Positions 11,511-23,602 of a stretch of DNA of 64,000 bases are shown one piece after another. A model generated the notes under the pieces. The model searched no databases. It saw nothing but the letters and a program-made list of their open reading frames with translations, and was not told the origin of the DNA. Source of the stretch: Delia radicum (taxonomy: Eukaryota > Arthropoda > Insecta > Diptera > Anthomyiidae); contig CM037853.1 of NCBI GenBank assembly GCA_021234595.1, positions 156,965,659 through 157,029,658 of the forward strand, in the 5' to 3' direction. Each line of letters starts with the position of its first letter. The first letter of the stretch is position 1. Both the position numbers and the translations under genes were made by a program.

Positions 11511-12144
11511 ATTAGGGATACAACTTTTTTACAATTTTTGAAAATATCAAAATGGCCCTATCCATAAAAAAAACAATAAGAACTGCATCTTTAGATTTTC
11601 GATATCGTTAAAAAAGGTTCCGCGTCAAATGCAATTAAGATTGGGATCAGTAAGTTCTAAAAAAATAAAAATATTTTCTTTATAATTTCATTAAATGATA
11701 AATAAATTATAAGTCTTTCCATTAAATATTGAATAATATTCTGTATAAATTCAATTAATCGTGATAAAATATTGCGACTTACCTACGCTGTCCTCTGCAA
11801 ATTTGCGAAATATTATAATTTATTGCTAAAAGTATAAAAATATAAGTCGTACCAGATATTTTCCCCCAATGCAAATCAACACGGGCTCTTAATCTTAAGT
11901 TAATTTCACTTGACAAAGATAGTTTTTAGATTGTGATTTTGATTATAATCATATAATTACTTTAAGAAATGTAAATAGTTAAATAATTATAAAATAAAAA
12001 ATTTTGAAAAAATAAAAAAAAACCTTAAAGGACTTTCAGAAATCGGCTTCGACGTGGAACGTTTTTGTTCCGAAATGACCTGAGGAAACATTTTTCGGTT
12101 TCAGCACAACATCGGCTACAGCGTTGTGATAGGGCCTTATTTTT
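11511..12144. mobile_element. TTAGGG element, truncated by duplication junction
   Basis: Begins TTAGGGATACAAC after TGTACA. Its other end (21 bp, present in unit 2) is missing because the tandem junction falls inside the element. Confidence 0.8.
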
Positions 12145-12146
12145 AT

Positions 12147-12919
12147 GATGAGCCATTAATGAGTTAAGGTCGAACTTTATAAAAACGAAAGAAAATTAAG
12201 ACTCATTACATATGAAACCGGTATAAGCTACAAGAGTCTTCAGATACCTCATTTTAAAGGTACTTAAATCGTGGCTTTACCGATTCGAAAAAAATGCACT
12301 TCTGAGTAATGGGGGTTTTAGTTAAATTTTTTCACATGTTTATTCATAACTCAGGATACCGTAGGAGCTTCATATAGGAATTTGGCCACTACATAGGGCA
12401 GTAATAATAATTAACATATATTTTTTAAAAATTTAGAAAAAACTGTTTTTGAAATACATCTTTTTGAACCGGCGTTTTTGAAAACAATGCATTTTGCCAT
12501 TGAGAAGTGGATAATTTGTGTGTTCAATTCAAATAGCTTTCAAATGAGGTATCAATGACTCTCGTAGCTAAAGCCGTTAAAAAGACATGGAATATTATGT
12601 ATGACTACTTTTTTTAATATTTTCGAATATTTTTCATATTTTGAAACGCGATATTTCAAGATCACCTGGAATTAGCTGTTCTACTTTTGGACGAGGTTAT
12701 ATAGTTATATGATGTACATCTTTACCAAGTTTGGTTGAAATCAGAAGGGGTGGAGGAAATCGAGTGGTTGATTTTATATGTTGTTAGTCTTAAATAAAAC
12801 ACCTAAATTGTATATTATTTCAGACATTCATGGCAGAAAAGCATTGTGCCATTAAATCGAGTTACTCGTTTACTCGAACAAAACCAAAAAAAACCGAGTA
12901 ATTTGAATACCCTAGTATG
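12147..12919. repeat. Half-copy of GGGTATTC fold-back (unit 2)
   Basis: Same as 8141-8911, carried along in the tandem duplication. Confidence 0.7.
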
Positions 12920-13460
12920 CAGTTTTTTTTTCTTGGTGTTACCAATGTGGCAGTAGTGTTAAAGAATAGCGGATTTTGCAACGGTAGGCATTCCGTACAG
13001 GAATGCAGGTGATGTTTATAAGTTATTTATTACTTTTACAAGTGTTCCTTGGAAACACAAAAATAACACAACTTAAAGTGAGGTCATGCAAGTGAAAACT
13101 TGCAACAAAACAAAAAGCAAAGAAATCAAAAACCTGCCTCAACTCTGGCGTATACACTAATAGAAAAAACCCTTAGAAGTTTTAGCTAAAACTTCTTAAA
13201 ATTAATAGAAATGACTTGGGCAAGTTTTTTTCGGCATTTGCTACAAACTGCTATTTACTATTTTTTTAAATTATTTTTCAAAAATGCCTTGCCATAAAAG
13301 CCATTTGACATACATTCTTGCAATATTTTTTAGATGTTTTTCTATAAAAATATTACAATTTTAAAAAATATTACAATTTAAAAAACTAGTTTTAATAACT
13401 AAAAACTTATATACATTTAATAAATTTTTCAAAAAAGGCGGGAAATCAAAAATATTTTCT

Positions 13461-13841
13461 GTCATTCTGGAATTGACCTAAAAGTGACTGGTTAAAGAAG
13501 GACGTATCACAGAACTGGTATAATTTTATACTGAAGTGGGTTAAGCAGTGTCAATTGTCCTAAAATTACCAATCCTGTGAAGGATATACCACTAAAGCAG
13601 AATGCGTATTAATAAGAAAAAGCCAATTGGCCAGAATTTTACCAATTGGAAGCTGTTTAGTTTTCGTTTATGTGGCATGCCACTATGTGGTTTAAAGCAG
13701 GGCAAATGACCCCCTCCTATGACAAGCCAATGTTAAAGTTGCCAGTTGTTTACATAGGGTAGGGTTTAGCAGAGGACCGGACTCTGGCACGAAGGGACCG
13801 ATCATGTGGCACACGCAGAACCCGTCCCATTCCCCATAGGG
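13461..13841 (-). mobile_element. CCCTAT MITE, copy 2, one end decayed
   Basis: Duplicate of the copy at 9453-9833, inside tandem unit 2. Confidence 0.75.
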
Positions 13842-14498
13842 TACATATACCTTGTTACAATTTTCATTATTATTACCTTTACATGGTATCTTATAAACTA
13901 AATTAGCAATTTCTAATATATTTATTTTATCTTTAGTTTTGCTGAATAATCTACCTAATGTGTAATATGTTATATGTGCCTCTAAATATTTCTTATCATT
14001 ATAAATATTTGATTTTTCTAATCTTTCAGATATAAGAGGAACGAACATAAGTTAGATGTTTATAAATTTTAGGTTCAGTAACCGTTCTTATATTTAAATT
14101 ATATCGATTTTTATATTGTCTTATTAATTTACAGCTTAGTTGAATAGGGTAATTATTATCATTCAAATATTTTTAATCTTATCTATTTTAACTCCGTGAA
14201 ATTCTACATCGCTAATCTTCAAAACTCTTTCAATTAGATTCCTTGCAGTATTAATTATAATTCTCTTAAGGTGTTTTGAATAAAAGTAAATAATGTTTCC
14301 AGAAACTGTGGGTTTTTGGTACCAATCTATTACTAAATTAGTATACCTTCTTATTATTAATGTATCTAAATAAGGAATTTTAGAATTACATTCTAATGAA
14401 ATGAATTAAATGTTGACAAAATATTATCAACTGAACGATCTGGAATAATGCAGAACAAATTATCAACATATTTTGTGATTAATTACTAATTTCTCAAC

Positions 14499-15091
14499 CA
14501 GGGATCGTAATCATTATGAGTTTTATAATAAAAATTACACAATAATGATTATATTATGAGTTTTAAGAATTTTCTTCAATGGTAATGATTATTTTTGACT
14601 AATATTAATAAAAATCATCCATAATCATTATTTTTGAGCAAAAAAAAAAATACAACTCAAAAATAATCATTATTTATGATTTTTATTTTTTTCGCTCGAA
14701 ATAAACTCACTTTCAATTTATGACTTTTTTGTGAGGTTTTTTACCAACATAGTTGCATATCCTCATAAAACAAGTCCAAAGAAACCAACCAAGGCAAAAA
14801 AAATTATTAAAAATTATTTCATAAGTACATCATATATAAAGTCGTAAATTGAAAGTGAGTTAGTTATATTTTGAGCGAAAAAAATAAAAATCATAAATAA
14901 TGATTATTTTTGAGTTTAATCATTACCATTGAAGAAAATTTTAAAAATCAAAAATTTAAAAATCATGACGGATATGCAAAGATTGTCAAAAACTAATAAT
15001 AATAGTGCAATAAAATTTTTTTTATGTCTGTTCTAAGTGATTGATTTTTTGATTTAAAAAAACGAACAATAATCATTATTTACGGCCCCTG
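14499..15091. mobile_element. hAT MITE with 8-bp duplication TTCTCAAC (unit 2)
   Basis: Copy of 10491-11083 in tandem unit 2, with TTCTCAAC at 14491-14498 and 15092-15099. Confidence 0.92.
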
Positions 15092-15518
15092 TTCTCAACA
15101 CAAGAATGTACTAATTTGTAAATTACAATATCAGCTACAACTGGAGAAGCTGGAGATCCCATTGGAAGTCCCTTTTTTGTATATATATTCTACCATCATA
15201 TTTAAAATATATGTTATCCACTATACAGAATTTTAGAATACGTAAGAAAAGATTCTTTTCTATTTTCGTATATTCCTTTATAATATTCCATTTTTCCTCA
15301 ATAATATCTATAGCTATATATATCTATTGGTATATTTGGAAATAAAGATACAACATCAAGTGAAACTAATTTTTCGTTATCTTGTATCTGTAAATTTTTT
15401 AACTTTTCTTTAAAATGTAAAGAATCTTTTACATTATATTTTGAATTTTCAGTTACTTTCTTAAAATACTTGTAACGTACTTACAGAGTTCATAAGATGG
15501 AGAATTAACAAATGTACA

Positions 15519-16165
15519 TTAGGGATACAACTTTTTTACAATTTTTGAAAATATCAAAATGGCCCTATCCATAAAAAAAACAATAAGAACTGCATCTTTA
15601 GATTTTCGATATCGTTAAAAAAGGTTCCGCGTCAAATGCAATTAAGATTGGGATCAGTAAGTTCTAAAAAAATAAAAATATTTTCTTTATAATTTCATTA
15701 AATGATAAATAAATTATAAGTCTTTCCATTAAATATTGAATAATATTCTGTATAAATTCAATTAATCGTGATAAAATATTGCGACTTACCTACGCTGTCC
15801 TCTGCAAATTTGCGAAATATTATAATTTATTGCTAAAAGTATAAAAATATAAGTCGTACCAGATATTTTCCCCCAATGCAAATCAACACGGGCTCTTAAT
15901 CTTAAGTTAATTTCACTTGACAAAGATAGTTTTTAGATTGTGATTTTGATTATAATCATATAATTACTTTAAGAAATGTAAATAGTTAAATAATTATAAA
16001 ATAAAAAATTTTGAAAAAATAAAAAAAAAACCTTAAAGGACTTTCAGAAATCGGCTTCGACGTGGAACGTTTTTGTTCCGAAATGACCTGAGGAAACATT
16101 TTTCGGTTTCAGCACAACATCGGCTACAGCGTTGTGATAGGGCCTTATTTTGGTTGTACCCCTAA
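15519..16165. mobile_element. TTAGGG element with 6-bp duplication TGTACA
   Basis: Left end TTAGGGATACAAC, right end reversed TTAGGGGTACAACC. TGTACA flanks both sides (15513-15518 and 16166-16171). Removing the element and one TGTACA rejoins the Penelope-like reading frame between PICT and FVNSPSYEL, which confirms the boundaries. 647 bp, non-coding. Confidence 0.88.
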
Positions 16166-16499
16166 TGTACATATTGGTCTTAAAGGGAATTGTTCTTTAT
16201 GGATTTTAAGTGCTGTAGATATATTTGTCTTAAATTTGTTCTTTTCCAAAGATGCAATAATCTTCAATTTGATCCTCAACTAAATTTGTCATCTGTAATC
16301 TATTAGTTGGATCCCTATTTGTTAATTCATATGTGTTAATATCACTTAAACTAAGAAGAATAATATAAAAGAAGATCGAAGAAAACTTAACATTTTTAAT
16401 ATTTAACTTTTTAGTTTTTACTATTGCTATTTTGCTATTTCTTGTGCCATTTTTAGTGCTACTTTGCCTGCCATTTTTAACTTTTTTTGTTGCCAAAAC

Positions 16500-17690
16500 T
16501 TGCCCTGGAAATGACGTTACAAGAAAGATTGCTTAAATTAAGAGATTTTTATGGTAAATGTTTGTGACTGAAGTACAGGTAAATCTCTTAAATATACACA
16601 ATTTCAGTTATATTTGAGCTTAGTTTCAGTTAATTAAAATTTAAAATTTAGTCGGCTATAATCAGCAAAAAAAAAATTCTAAATATTATTTAATAAAGAA
16701 CAAAAATTTATATTTTCGAAATTGTGTCTATACGAATAAAACTCTACCCTTCTAAATTCATTATTTTTAGTAAATATTTCTCTTGATTTTTGCAGAATAT
16801 GCCGTTAATTATATGTAAATTAATTTAACGTAAATATAACAAAAATTTTGTATACATAACAAAGATTGTTTGCTGTGTTTTGCTAGTTTTAGTTGTTTTT
16901 TCTGCAATGTAATTTTTGACTAATTTGTAGTAGCATTTGCTACGAGTGTATACTAGGATCAGGGCCGTAGCCAGTGGATCCGGTGCTTTGTTCCAAAGGC
17001 AAAAATCAAAAATAAAACGTAGGCTGGAATTGCAATTAAAGGCATATCTTTTGATAGACAAGAAAGTAACTCAAATAAATATGGATAAACCCTAAATTGG
17101 TTTCAGCTGTTTCACGAAAATTATTCTCAAAAATACATTTTTTTAAATACTGATTCAAAGTTTTATTTTTGGATTACTTCGTTACATTTGCAGTTAAGTT
17201 TAAATACATATTTTATGTATGTTTGGGAAAAACTATTTTTTATAGCTCCGAAAAATATGTTTTTTGGCTGAAAATACTAAAACTTCTTAAGTTTGATGGA
17301 TAATAAAAAAAAATTATATAAAATGAAATAATTTGTTTCATGTTTGTTTAAGCCTATAATATTATCTAAATTAGCATAAAAAGAGTGCCGGGTTTTTAAC
17401 GGAAATTAAAAAAATAGTCTTATTTTGCATTTCTACGAACGGCAAAGCGTTGGCCCAATGCTTTCAATGGTGGTATCAGCGTTGGCATAGCGTTTGATTT
17501 CTAAAGATTTAAGTGCTTTGCCAACCCCAATATGATAACACCGGTCAGGGCATGGCCGTTCCTTTTTTACATCTTTGGCAAAAAATTGGGTAAATGAAAT
17601 TTCCAACTTTGGCGAAACACCAGCAAAACCAAATAATATGTGGTCTTAAAATAAAATTAAAAAAAAGTTCATTTCACATTTTTTTTTTCC
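16500..17690. other. Gene-free stretch with a hAT-like end at 16958
   Basis: CAGGGCCGTAGCCAGTGGAT at 16958 resembles a hAT end (CAGGGGCGTAGCCAGG type) but no partner end was found. The rest is AT-rich without recognisable genes. Confidence 0.4.
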
Positions 17691-17692
17691 CT

Positions 17693-17759
17693 GCCGGGAC
17701 TCGAACCCTGGTCTCCAGATTGGCAGCCTAAAGCCCTACCCGCTAAGCTAATGTGACAC
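17693..17759 (-). tRNA. tRNA-Gly(GCC)-like sequence, probably not a functional gene
   Basis: On the minus strand: TAGCTTAGCGGGTAGGGCTT as a D-arm/A-box, an anticodon loop CTGCCAA (GCC) on a wobble-rich stem, and a good B-box GGGTTCGAGTCCCGG with a T-arm. The acceptor ends do not pair, and an A-rich run follows the 3' side. It could be a decayed tRNA gene or the head of a SINE. Confidence 0.6.
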
Positions 17760-18369
17760 ATAATAATTGATAGCTTAAAATGTAAATTAGTGATAACAGC
17801 TAGCAAACCGTTGGTTGTGATAGTTTGCCAGCACTGGCATAACGTTTATTGAAGTAACTTGCCAAAGGTTTTTCACAAACATAAAGAAAACACAAATTTA
17901 CTATTTTTTTTACGCAGTGTCGTAAATTTTTTAAAATCAATGCATTAAAAGCACTTCTAACTAACGTTGGCAAAGTGTTCAAAATCATGGCTTTGACAGT
18001 GCTTTAATTTTTCAATTAGAATTAGAGAACGAGTTTGTTTAAAAACAAAACTGAATCATTTCAATTTTTTGGAGTTTGAAAAATTTTTTGTCAAAAATCT
18101 CCCCTTTTTTATATAGAAATAAGAGCCTTCAAAATAGAATCAAATATTAATCAAAAATATGAGCAAATTTATTTTATCCAAAAAACGAGTCAAATATGAG
18201 TCAGAAAAGTAGAGGAAATAGAAGTTTTTGAGCAATCCAAAAGAGCTTTAAAAAGATTAATTTTTGAAGAAACAAAAATTTTCTTTAGCACAAAAGCCAA
18301 GAAAAAATTTAATTTGTAAACAAATATATTTTTGCATTATAATAAAATATTTTGTTAAAAATCAATATA

Positions 18370-19270
18370 TAAAATTAAAAATCAACAAATTTGATGAATA
18401 TGTATGAAGTCATTCATGATCATATATGAAGTCGTTCGAGGTCATACATGTCCATTAGGGCGGGTCAATTTAAAAATCGCTCAACGTTCAAGGAAAATCG
18501 TATTCTAGGGATCAAAATAAGAAACTTTGCCGAACGAACCATACCTCTAAAACGAATTCTGATGTCCCGACTTTTGACCCGTACGGTGAAATTTTGAAAC
18601 ATCCCACTTTGACCCATTTAGAGTGCCCCAATCGAATATATTTATACTCTATTTCTTCCGGAGAAGAAATAGATACCCTAATCTTGGAAAGACTCCTCTT
18701 ACTTTCTGAAATATCTCTATCCAGAGATTTGTACATTTTGCTAAAAAAACACGGCTAAAAAGGCCCTGTTTTAACTTGAATTTTAACCCCTTGAATGATG
18801 ATTTATGCATTAATCTGCTAGCGCGTCTCCCGGAGAAGAATAATCTCCCATAATCTTGGAGAGATTCCTCCTACTTTCTGAAATATCAAAGTGGGCTTTT
18901 TCAAAATTTGACCCTACGGGTCAAAAGTCGGGACATCAGAATTCGTTTTAGAGGTATGGTTCCTTCGGCAAAGTATCTTATTTTGATCCCTAGAATACGA
19001 TTTCCTTGAACGTTGAGCGATTTTTTTGCCTCCATACAAATCGACCCGGCCTAATGTCCATATACCATAGGATTCATATATGCTCATAAGTGTTCATATG
19101 TGATCATACATGTAAATATTACCCCAATAACATATGACCATGTATGGAAATGTATGAACATGTATGATTATTTGTGAGAATATTACCTGAATATATGAAT
19201 CATTTATGAACACATATGAATCATGTCTGGAAGCATTTGGACATGTATGATAATTAGATTTATAATAAAA
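18370..19270. mobile_element. CATATATG-word element split by a TTAGGG element
   Basis: 18395-18452 and 19057-19260 contain repeated words of the CATATATGA / ATCATACATG kind, like 5513-7021 and 36085-36716. The two parts are separated by the insertion at 18453-19056. Outer ends not resolved. Confidence 0.55.
18453..19056. mobile_element. TTAGGG fold-back element with duplication TGTCCA
   Basis: Inverted ends TTAGGGCGGGTC and TTAGGCCGGGTC (start of TTAGGG at 18455) with TGTCCA directly outside both. Arms of about 130 bp are inverted copies; both contain ACATCAGAATTCGTTTTAGA in opposite orientation. The core contains CTAGCAGATTAATGCA-like sequence and CGGCTAAAAAGGCC, shared with the element at 908-1724. 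Non-coding; a frame at 18512-18736 is a shadow. Confidence 0.87.
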
Positions 19271-19398
19271 TATAATAATTCCCAATTACTTACATTTTTC
19301 AAATGAAGAATTCTAAAATACAAAAAAGAAATATTCAAAATATGGCTAAATATCATAAAAATCATAAAAATCTTTTATATTTAAAAAAAAAATACCTG

Positions 19399-19695
19399 CA
19401 CTGAGAGAATTGTCTTCACTTCATAGCTTTAATGAAAATTGTCATTGAAACTCGTCCATTGAAACTTTTCATGAAATCTATGAAAGAGGTTTCATTAAAT
19501 GTTTGTAGATTTAGTGAAAATCGTCATAAAACTAATGAATCATTTAGACAATGAAGCGTTCATAGAATTTATGAAAGATTTTTATACAATTTTAAAATAT
19601 TAAAAAGTTTTATTAAATTAATAAAACTTTTCATGAATGCCTTGAAAAATGATAGGCAAATGAACCGCTAAATGTAATTTTTGAAAGAATTTCAT
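19399..19695. repeat. TTCATGAAA-word repeat with CACTGAGAGAA end
   Basis: Starts CACTGAGAGAATTGTCTTC, the same end as the reversed 45103 end. Followed by about ten degenerate words such as TTCATGAAATCTATGAAA and GAATCATTTAGACAATGAA. No right end seen, so probably a fragment. Confidence 0.6.
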
Positions 19696-19699
19696 TGAA

Positions 19700-21730
19700 T
19701 AAGTCGAAGACATGAGAGTTCAGTCTTAAAACTAAAGTTTGAAATGTACCAAAATTAATGAAATTATGGAAAAATAAAAAACGTTTCGCATGCGGTCCCG
19801 GGCTTTGGGCGAACTGGGGGAGGAAACATGTAAACCAATAAATTTTGTACTATCACATTCACGTGGTTATCCCTGGGAAATGCCAACGACAGCAACTAAA
19901 AAGTCATAGTTTAATGTAAAATTTATTATTTGAACAGCAAATTTTACAAAAATAACGAAAAAAAACTTCCTCCCCATTTTTGTTCTTAAAATATACTTAA
20001 AATAGCTCTTGAGGGCGTTACGTATCATGCATCATAAAAATAATATAATTTTTTAAATCTTGAGAAAAATTTCTTTCAATTGAGTACCCACACTTACACT
20101 TTCTAATCATGCCAGTTTTTGAGCCTGGGGGTCCCTGGGGTCCAGAAAACCGAATATAGAAAAAATTTTCTTTTTTTGATTTTTTTGAGGAGCGCCCCAT
20201 AAAGTGCAGTTTTATTGATTGTTATATACATTTTAATTTTCTAACGGATTTCTTTAAAACTTTGCGCTTTACCATACAAGTTTTTATTGATCAGACCCAT
20301 TTCTCATGAAACATATAAATAAAATTTGCATAGAGAACATTGGTTGTTTGCTATACAAATTTTGATTTTCTTATGGATTTCGTTCAAATTTGGAACTCAT
20401 AATTTCTACACCTAGGCCGTCTTCAGCATATACTTATCATCGACCGCGGCCATTTAAAGACCAACTGTTTTTAAATTTATAAATTCACTACGGATTTATC
20501 TCTTCAACAGATGTCGATTAATACCCTGTTTTTATATAACGTTTTTCTTCACACGAACGAAAAAACAATAAAAAAGATATATGCAATACAAAAACAAAAT
20601 ACTCATTCATGTAGCGGCGATCCTGTTGTAAAAACCTGTGCTTAATTTGACACATTATAATATTTATTGAGTAAAGTTTGGATGTTCGCAAAACAAATTT
20701 TTATTTTTCACCAGATTCCGCTAAAATTTTAAAAAGATCGCCCTCCAACATGTGCCTTTTATTATTGCGCCGCGTTTATATATATTTACCCTGGGCGTGG
20801 GTAATAATTAAGGAATCGGAGAAAAGTCGGTATTCTTTTTAAGTCTTATGGTATACAGAAAAATTTTGTTTTAATATGTGTTATTTTAAAAGTATTTAAG
20901 TTCCCGGGCAAGACCGGGTGTAAAAAGATAGTTAGTTAATAAGAATGATTGCTTGTATTTATCACGTTTACATAAATCACGATTTAAAAAGTCATCATAA
21001 AATATTCTTTGATTCAATATTTAATTTTAATGATACTTTTAATTAAAACATCACATTCCATTTGCATAATGCATATTGTTTTTATCAGCCATGTATTATA
21101 TGACAATTTCTACATTAACATAAACTTTACGCTGCTTTTTCCTTTTCATGCTCCCTGAAACCGGGCAAACATATGCCCAACATGGTCTACATTTATAAAA
21201 TACATGACATACAGAATATTGTGTATTTCATATGTTTCGCATGTTGCTCAACATTTGAAAAACATGACAGTTATTACAACAGGAACATAAATGCAAAAAT
21301 TTAAGGGGTTTACTGTCTTTAGATTTTAATTTTTATTAACTGATTTACTAAAAAAATGAATTCCTAACGTAGAGACATTTTTAAATTTTTTTCTAGCTTT
21401 TTAAAAAAACACAATTGTTTTGTTTTTTAATTCTCGAGTTTGCCCACGTACCGTTTTAATGTAAATCAGAAATTTTAAAATCCAGTTACGTTAGGGTTAA
21501 TATCAATACACTTTCATATTTTTAGCTCGATTATGCCTGAATTCCAATGAGAAAAATACATGTGAGAATCGCATAAAAAATTGAATTTGTAAAATGGTAT
21601 GGATTCATTCCAAGTCATCATCAGAATCACAGTTAGGGCAGATGTAAACACAGAAGTGCATATTGGCACATTCCACGTGATCTGCTGTTTTGCATTCGTG
21701 GCTTCTTGGATATTTGACATTAAATATAAC
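19700..21730. other. Gene-free repeat-like stretch
   Basis: No gene recognised. A small hairpin CCCGGGCAAGACCGGG occurs at 20904, and GGGGTCCCTGGGGTCCAG sits near 20130 in an otherwise AT-rich context. Some of this is probably old transposon sequence. Confidence 0.35.
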
Positions 21731-21733
21731 AAT

Positions 21734-22583
21734 TTTCATACTCCCACATTGACAACATGAATGAATGTAATGTCTGAAAATATATAGAAATAAATATATA
21801 TAACATAAACAAAATTATCTATCAACTACTTACATCAATAGTTGTCTAACTGATGGCATCTTTTCAAGGAAGCCTTAGACAATTCCAGAAACGAAACGAA
21901 AAAATAACAAAATATGACAATAACCCTTCTTTGCAATAAGAAAAAGGAAATATAAAACATTATATAAGACATGTATGTTTGTCTTTCGCTTTAGTCTGTC
22001 TACATGTACGTATATTTGATTGCAATTTAAAATTCCCAATTTGACCGCACTTCATTAACAATCATTTTCAACAATTAGTTTACAAATATACATTTAGTCT
22101 TTATTAAATTTAAATACTTCATTTTGTCGATAATTAATAGACAATTACAAGCCGATGACAGCACAAATTTTAAGTTGGTTTAGCCCACAATTTTTTTTTT
22201 TATGTATGAAAAACAGATACAAAAATCTTCCATGGTTGATTTTTTATATGTCTTATAAGAGTTGCATTTTTTAGTATCATTTTACTCTTCTTTACTACAT
22301 TTTGACATGCCGCAACATCTACTTCATTTTGCGAATGGTTTTCAATCTGGTTGTCGTCCACACTATTAATGTGCTTATCAGCTCAATTTTTTTTAGCAAA
22401 ACAAATTAGTAAAACAGTAGTAAAATCTTAGTAAAACATTAGTTCAAACAGTTAAGTGCTCAATAAGTATAACTAAAATTTTAGCTGAAAACATAATTTT
22501 AGCAAAAAATTTGCTGAAAAATAGTATACTTGAATTACAAGACGTTTTACTAACTTTTCTACGAACTTATTTTTTTGTGTGTA
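21734..22583. repeat. Truncated copy of TTTGCTGAAA-word element
   Basis: Aligns with 25057-25845: the CCCACATTGA box, ATATAGAAATAAATATATAT, ACTTACATCAATNGTTGTCTAA and the subterminal words TTAGCAAAA/TTTGCTGAAAA. Right end reversed reads CACACAAAAAAATAAG. The left part of the element is missing here. Confidence 0.75.
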
Positions 22584-22589
22584 GTGTAA

Positions 22590-23050
22590 TAATAAAAAAC
22601 TTGTATTTAATTTGATTTATATATCGTTCCATACCAGAAAAATGTAGATCTTCTTTTGGATAAAAGTATATATTGCCGCATTTAAAGTCTGATGGTTGTA
22701 TATTAGCCTGTCCCAATTAAAAAAGGCGAATTTCGGTACGTACTCAAACGATAGGCATTATTGAGCTTTTTTAGGGTGCATACTTATAGTTGCTGCCCTC
22801 GACCTTTGTAATGTATTTTGAAAATTTTTGGACTTAGCAAAGTTTAAAAGTTTGGCAATGCTGCGCATATTCTGGGAATACATTTATAAAATTTCCGTAG
22901 ATTAATTCTGGTTGGGGGCCAAAGCCCCCCCCCCCCCCGAAATATTTTCGACTTTTTATTTTATTTTTGTTTTGGTTAGTATGTAATAAATGAATTTATA
23001 ATATTTTTTTGAGACTATAATTTTTCAAACTAATGTTATATTAACTAAAA
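22590..23050. other. Gene-free stretch with a C14 run
   Basis: GGGGGCCAAAGCC followed by a C run and GAAATATTTT at about 22916-22950 resembles the inner part of the hAT 3' end at 25915. CCTGTCCCAATTAAAAAAGG at 22710 may be another decayed element end. Confidence 0.4.
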
Positions 23051-23364
23051 TTGATCTATGGAAACACTACTGGAAAAATAAAACATAAAGACCATCAAAT
23101 CCGCTAGATGCTATTCAAGATTGCAACAAAAAGCTTTTTCCAAACGTTTATATGTTTTTACATTTACTGATAGTAATTCCTGTTACAACTGCATCCGCGG
23201 AGAGAAGTTTTTCCACCCTAAAAAGAGTGAAAACATATTTAAGGAATTCTATGGGTGAAGCTAGACTTGGTGCTCTAGCTCTTGCATCAGTGTATCGAGA
23301 AAAGGTTGAACCTGACAAAATCATTGACACTTTTATGAAAAAAAATAGTCGAATTAAATTTTAA
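23047..23364 (+). pseudogene. hAT transposase C-terminal dimerisation domain
   Basis: From 23089 the frame reads PSNPLDAIQDCNKKLFPN, then IPVTTASAERSFSTLKRVKT and YLRNSMGEARLGALAL up to a stop at 23364. This is the hAT C-terminal (dimerisation) domain in the AERSFSTL form typical of insect hAT proteins of the zinc-finger MYM/KRAB-repressor-like group. Upstream, LWKHYWKNKT is interrupted by TAA at 23086 and the catalytic RNase-H part is absent, so this is a 5'-truncated relic. Its 3' end is probably at 25950, with two elements nested between. Confidence 0.85.
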
Positions 23365-23602
23365 GAGTTTTGTTAATAGTATATAAGGATCTCAATTAAT
23401 ATGATAGCTCCCTTTAGAAATCAAAATAAAATTATTTAATTGATACATAAATTTGTTTAATATTTAAAAAAAAAAAAAAAAACTTGTTTGTAGATATAAA
23501 AAATAACAAAGACATGTCAAAACATAAACATTTTGCTTCAAAATTGCTATCATAACTGGGTATAACGTCCCATCCAAAACTTATTTAACAGATACAAAAT
23601 AT

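Larger units (their letters stand above)
8137..12144. repeat. Tandem 4.0-kb duplication, unit 1
   Basis: Matches 12145-16151 along its whole length. The unit starts at TTATGATGAGCCATTAATGA and ends at AGGGCCTTATTTT; the junction at 12140-12146 shows only a few bases of T/A microhomology. The differences I could find are all changes in homopolymer length (for example A3 versus A4 near 8826/12834, A4 versus A5 near 9054/13061, G4 versus G3 near 9431/13440). Content: half of a GGGTATTC fold-back, a CCCTAT MITE, Penelope-like element pieces with a nested hAT MITE, and most of a TTAGGG element. Confidence 0.95.
12145..16151. repeat. Tandem 4.0-kb duplication, unit 2
   Basis: Second copy of the block. 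Its right end runs on into the rest of the TTAGGG element and the N-terminal part of the Penelope-like element, so unit 2 is joined to the original right flank, while the left flank belongs to unit 1. Confidence 0.95.
13842..16496 (-). pseudogene. Penelope-like element remnant with N-terminal part, unit 2
   Basis: Same as the unit 1 copy but with the N-terminal region kept. 16496 to 16172 encodes TYELTNRDPTNRLQ and then, after a frame break, ALKIHKEQFPLRPICT, the conserved HK..PLRPI region before the reverse transcriptase fingers. A TTAGGG element (15519-16165) splits the frame right after this motif; coding resumes at 15512 with NSPSYELCKY. A hAT MITE (14499-15091) splits it again before the YVDN motif. 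Unit 2 has one T fewer than unit 1 in the TSIFKK stretch, giving an extra frameshift. Dead copy with two nested insertions and a third at its 3' end. Confidence 0.88.

Noticed and set aside
20890..20925. GC-rich hairpin CCCGGGCAAGACCGGG as a terminator
   Set aside because: Eukaryotic context and no gene upstream; probably part of an old repeat.
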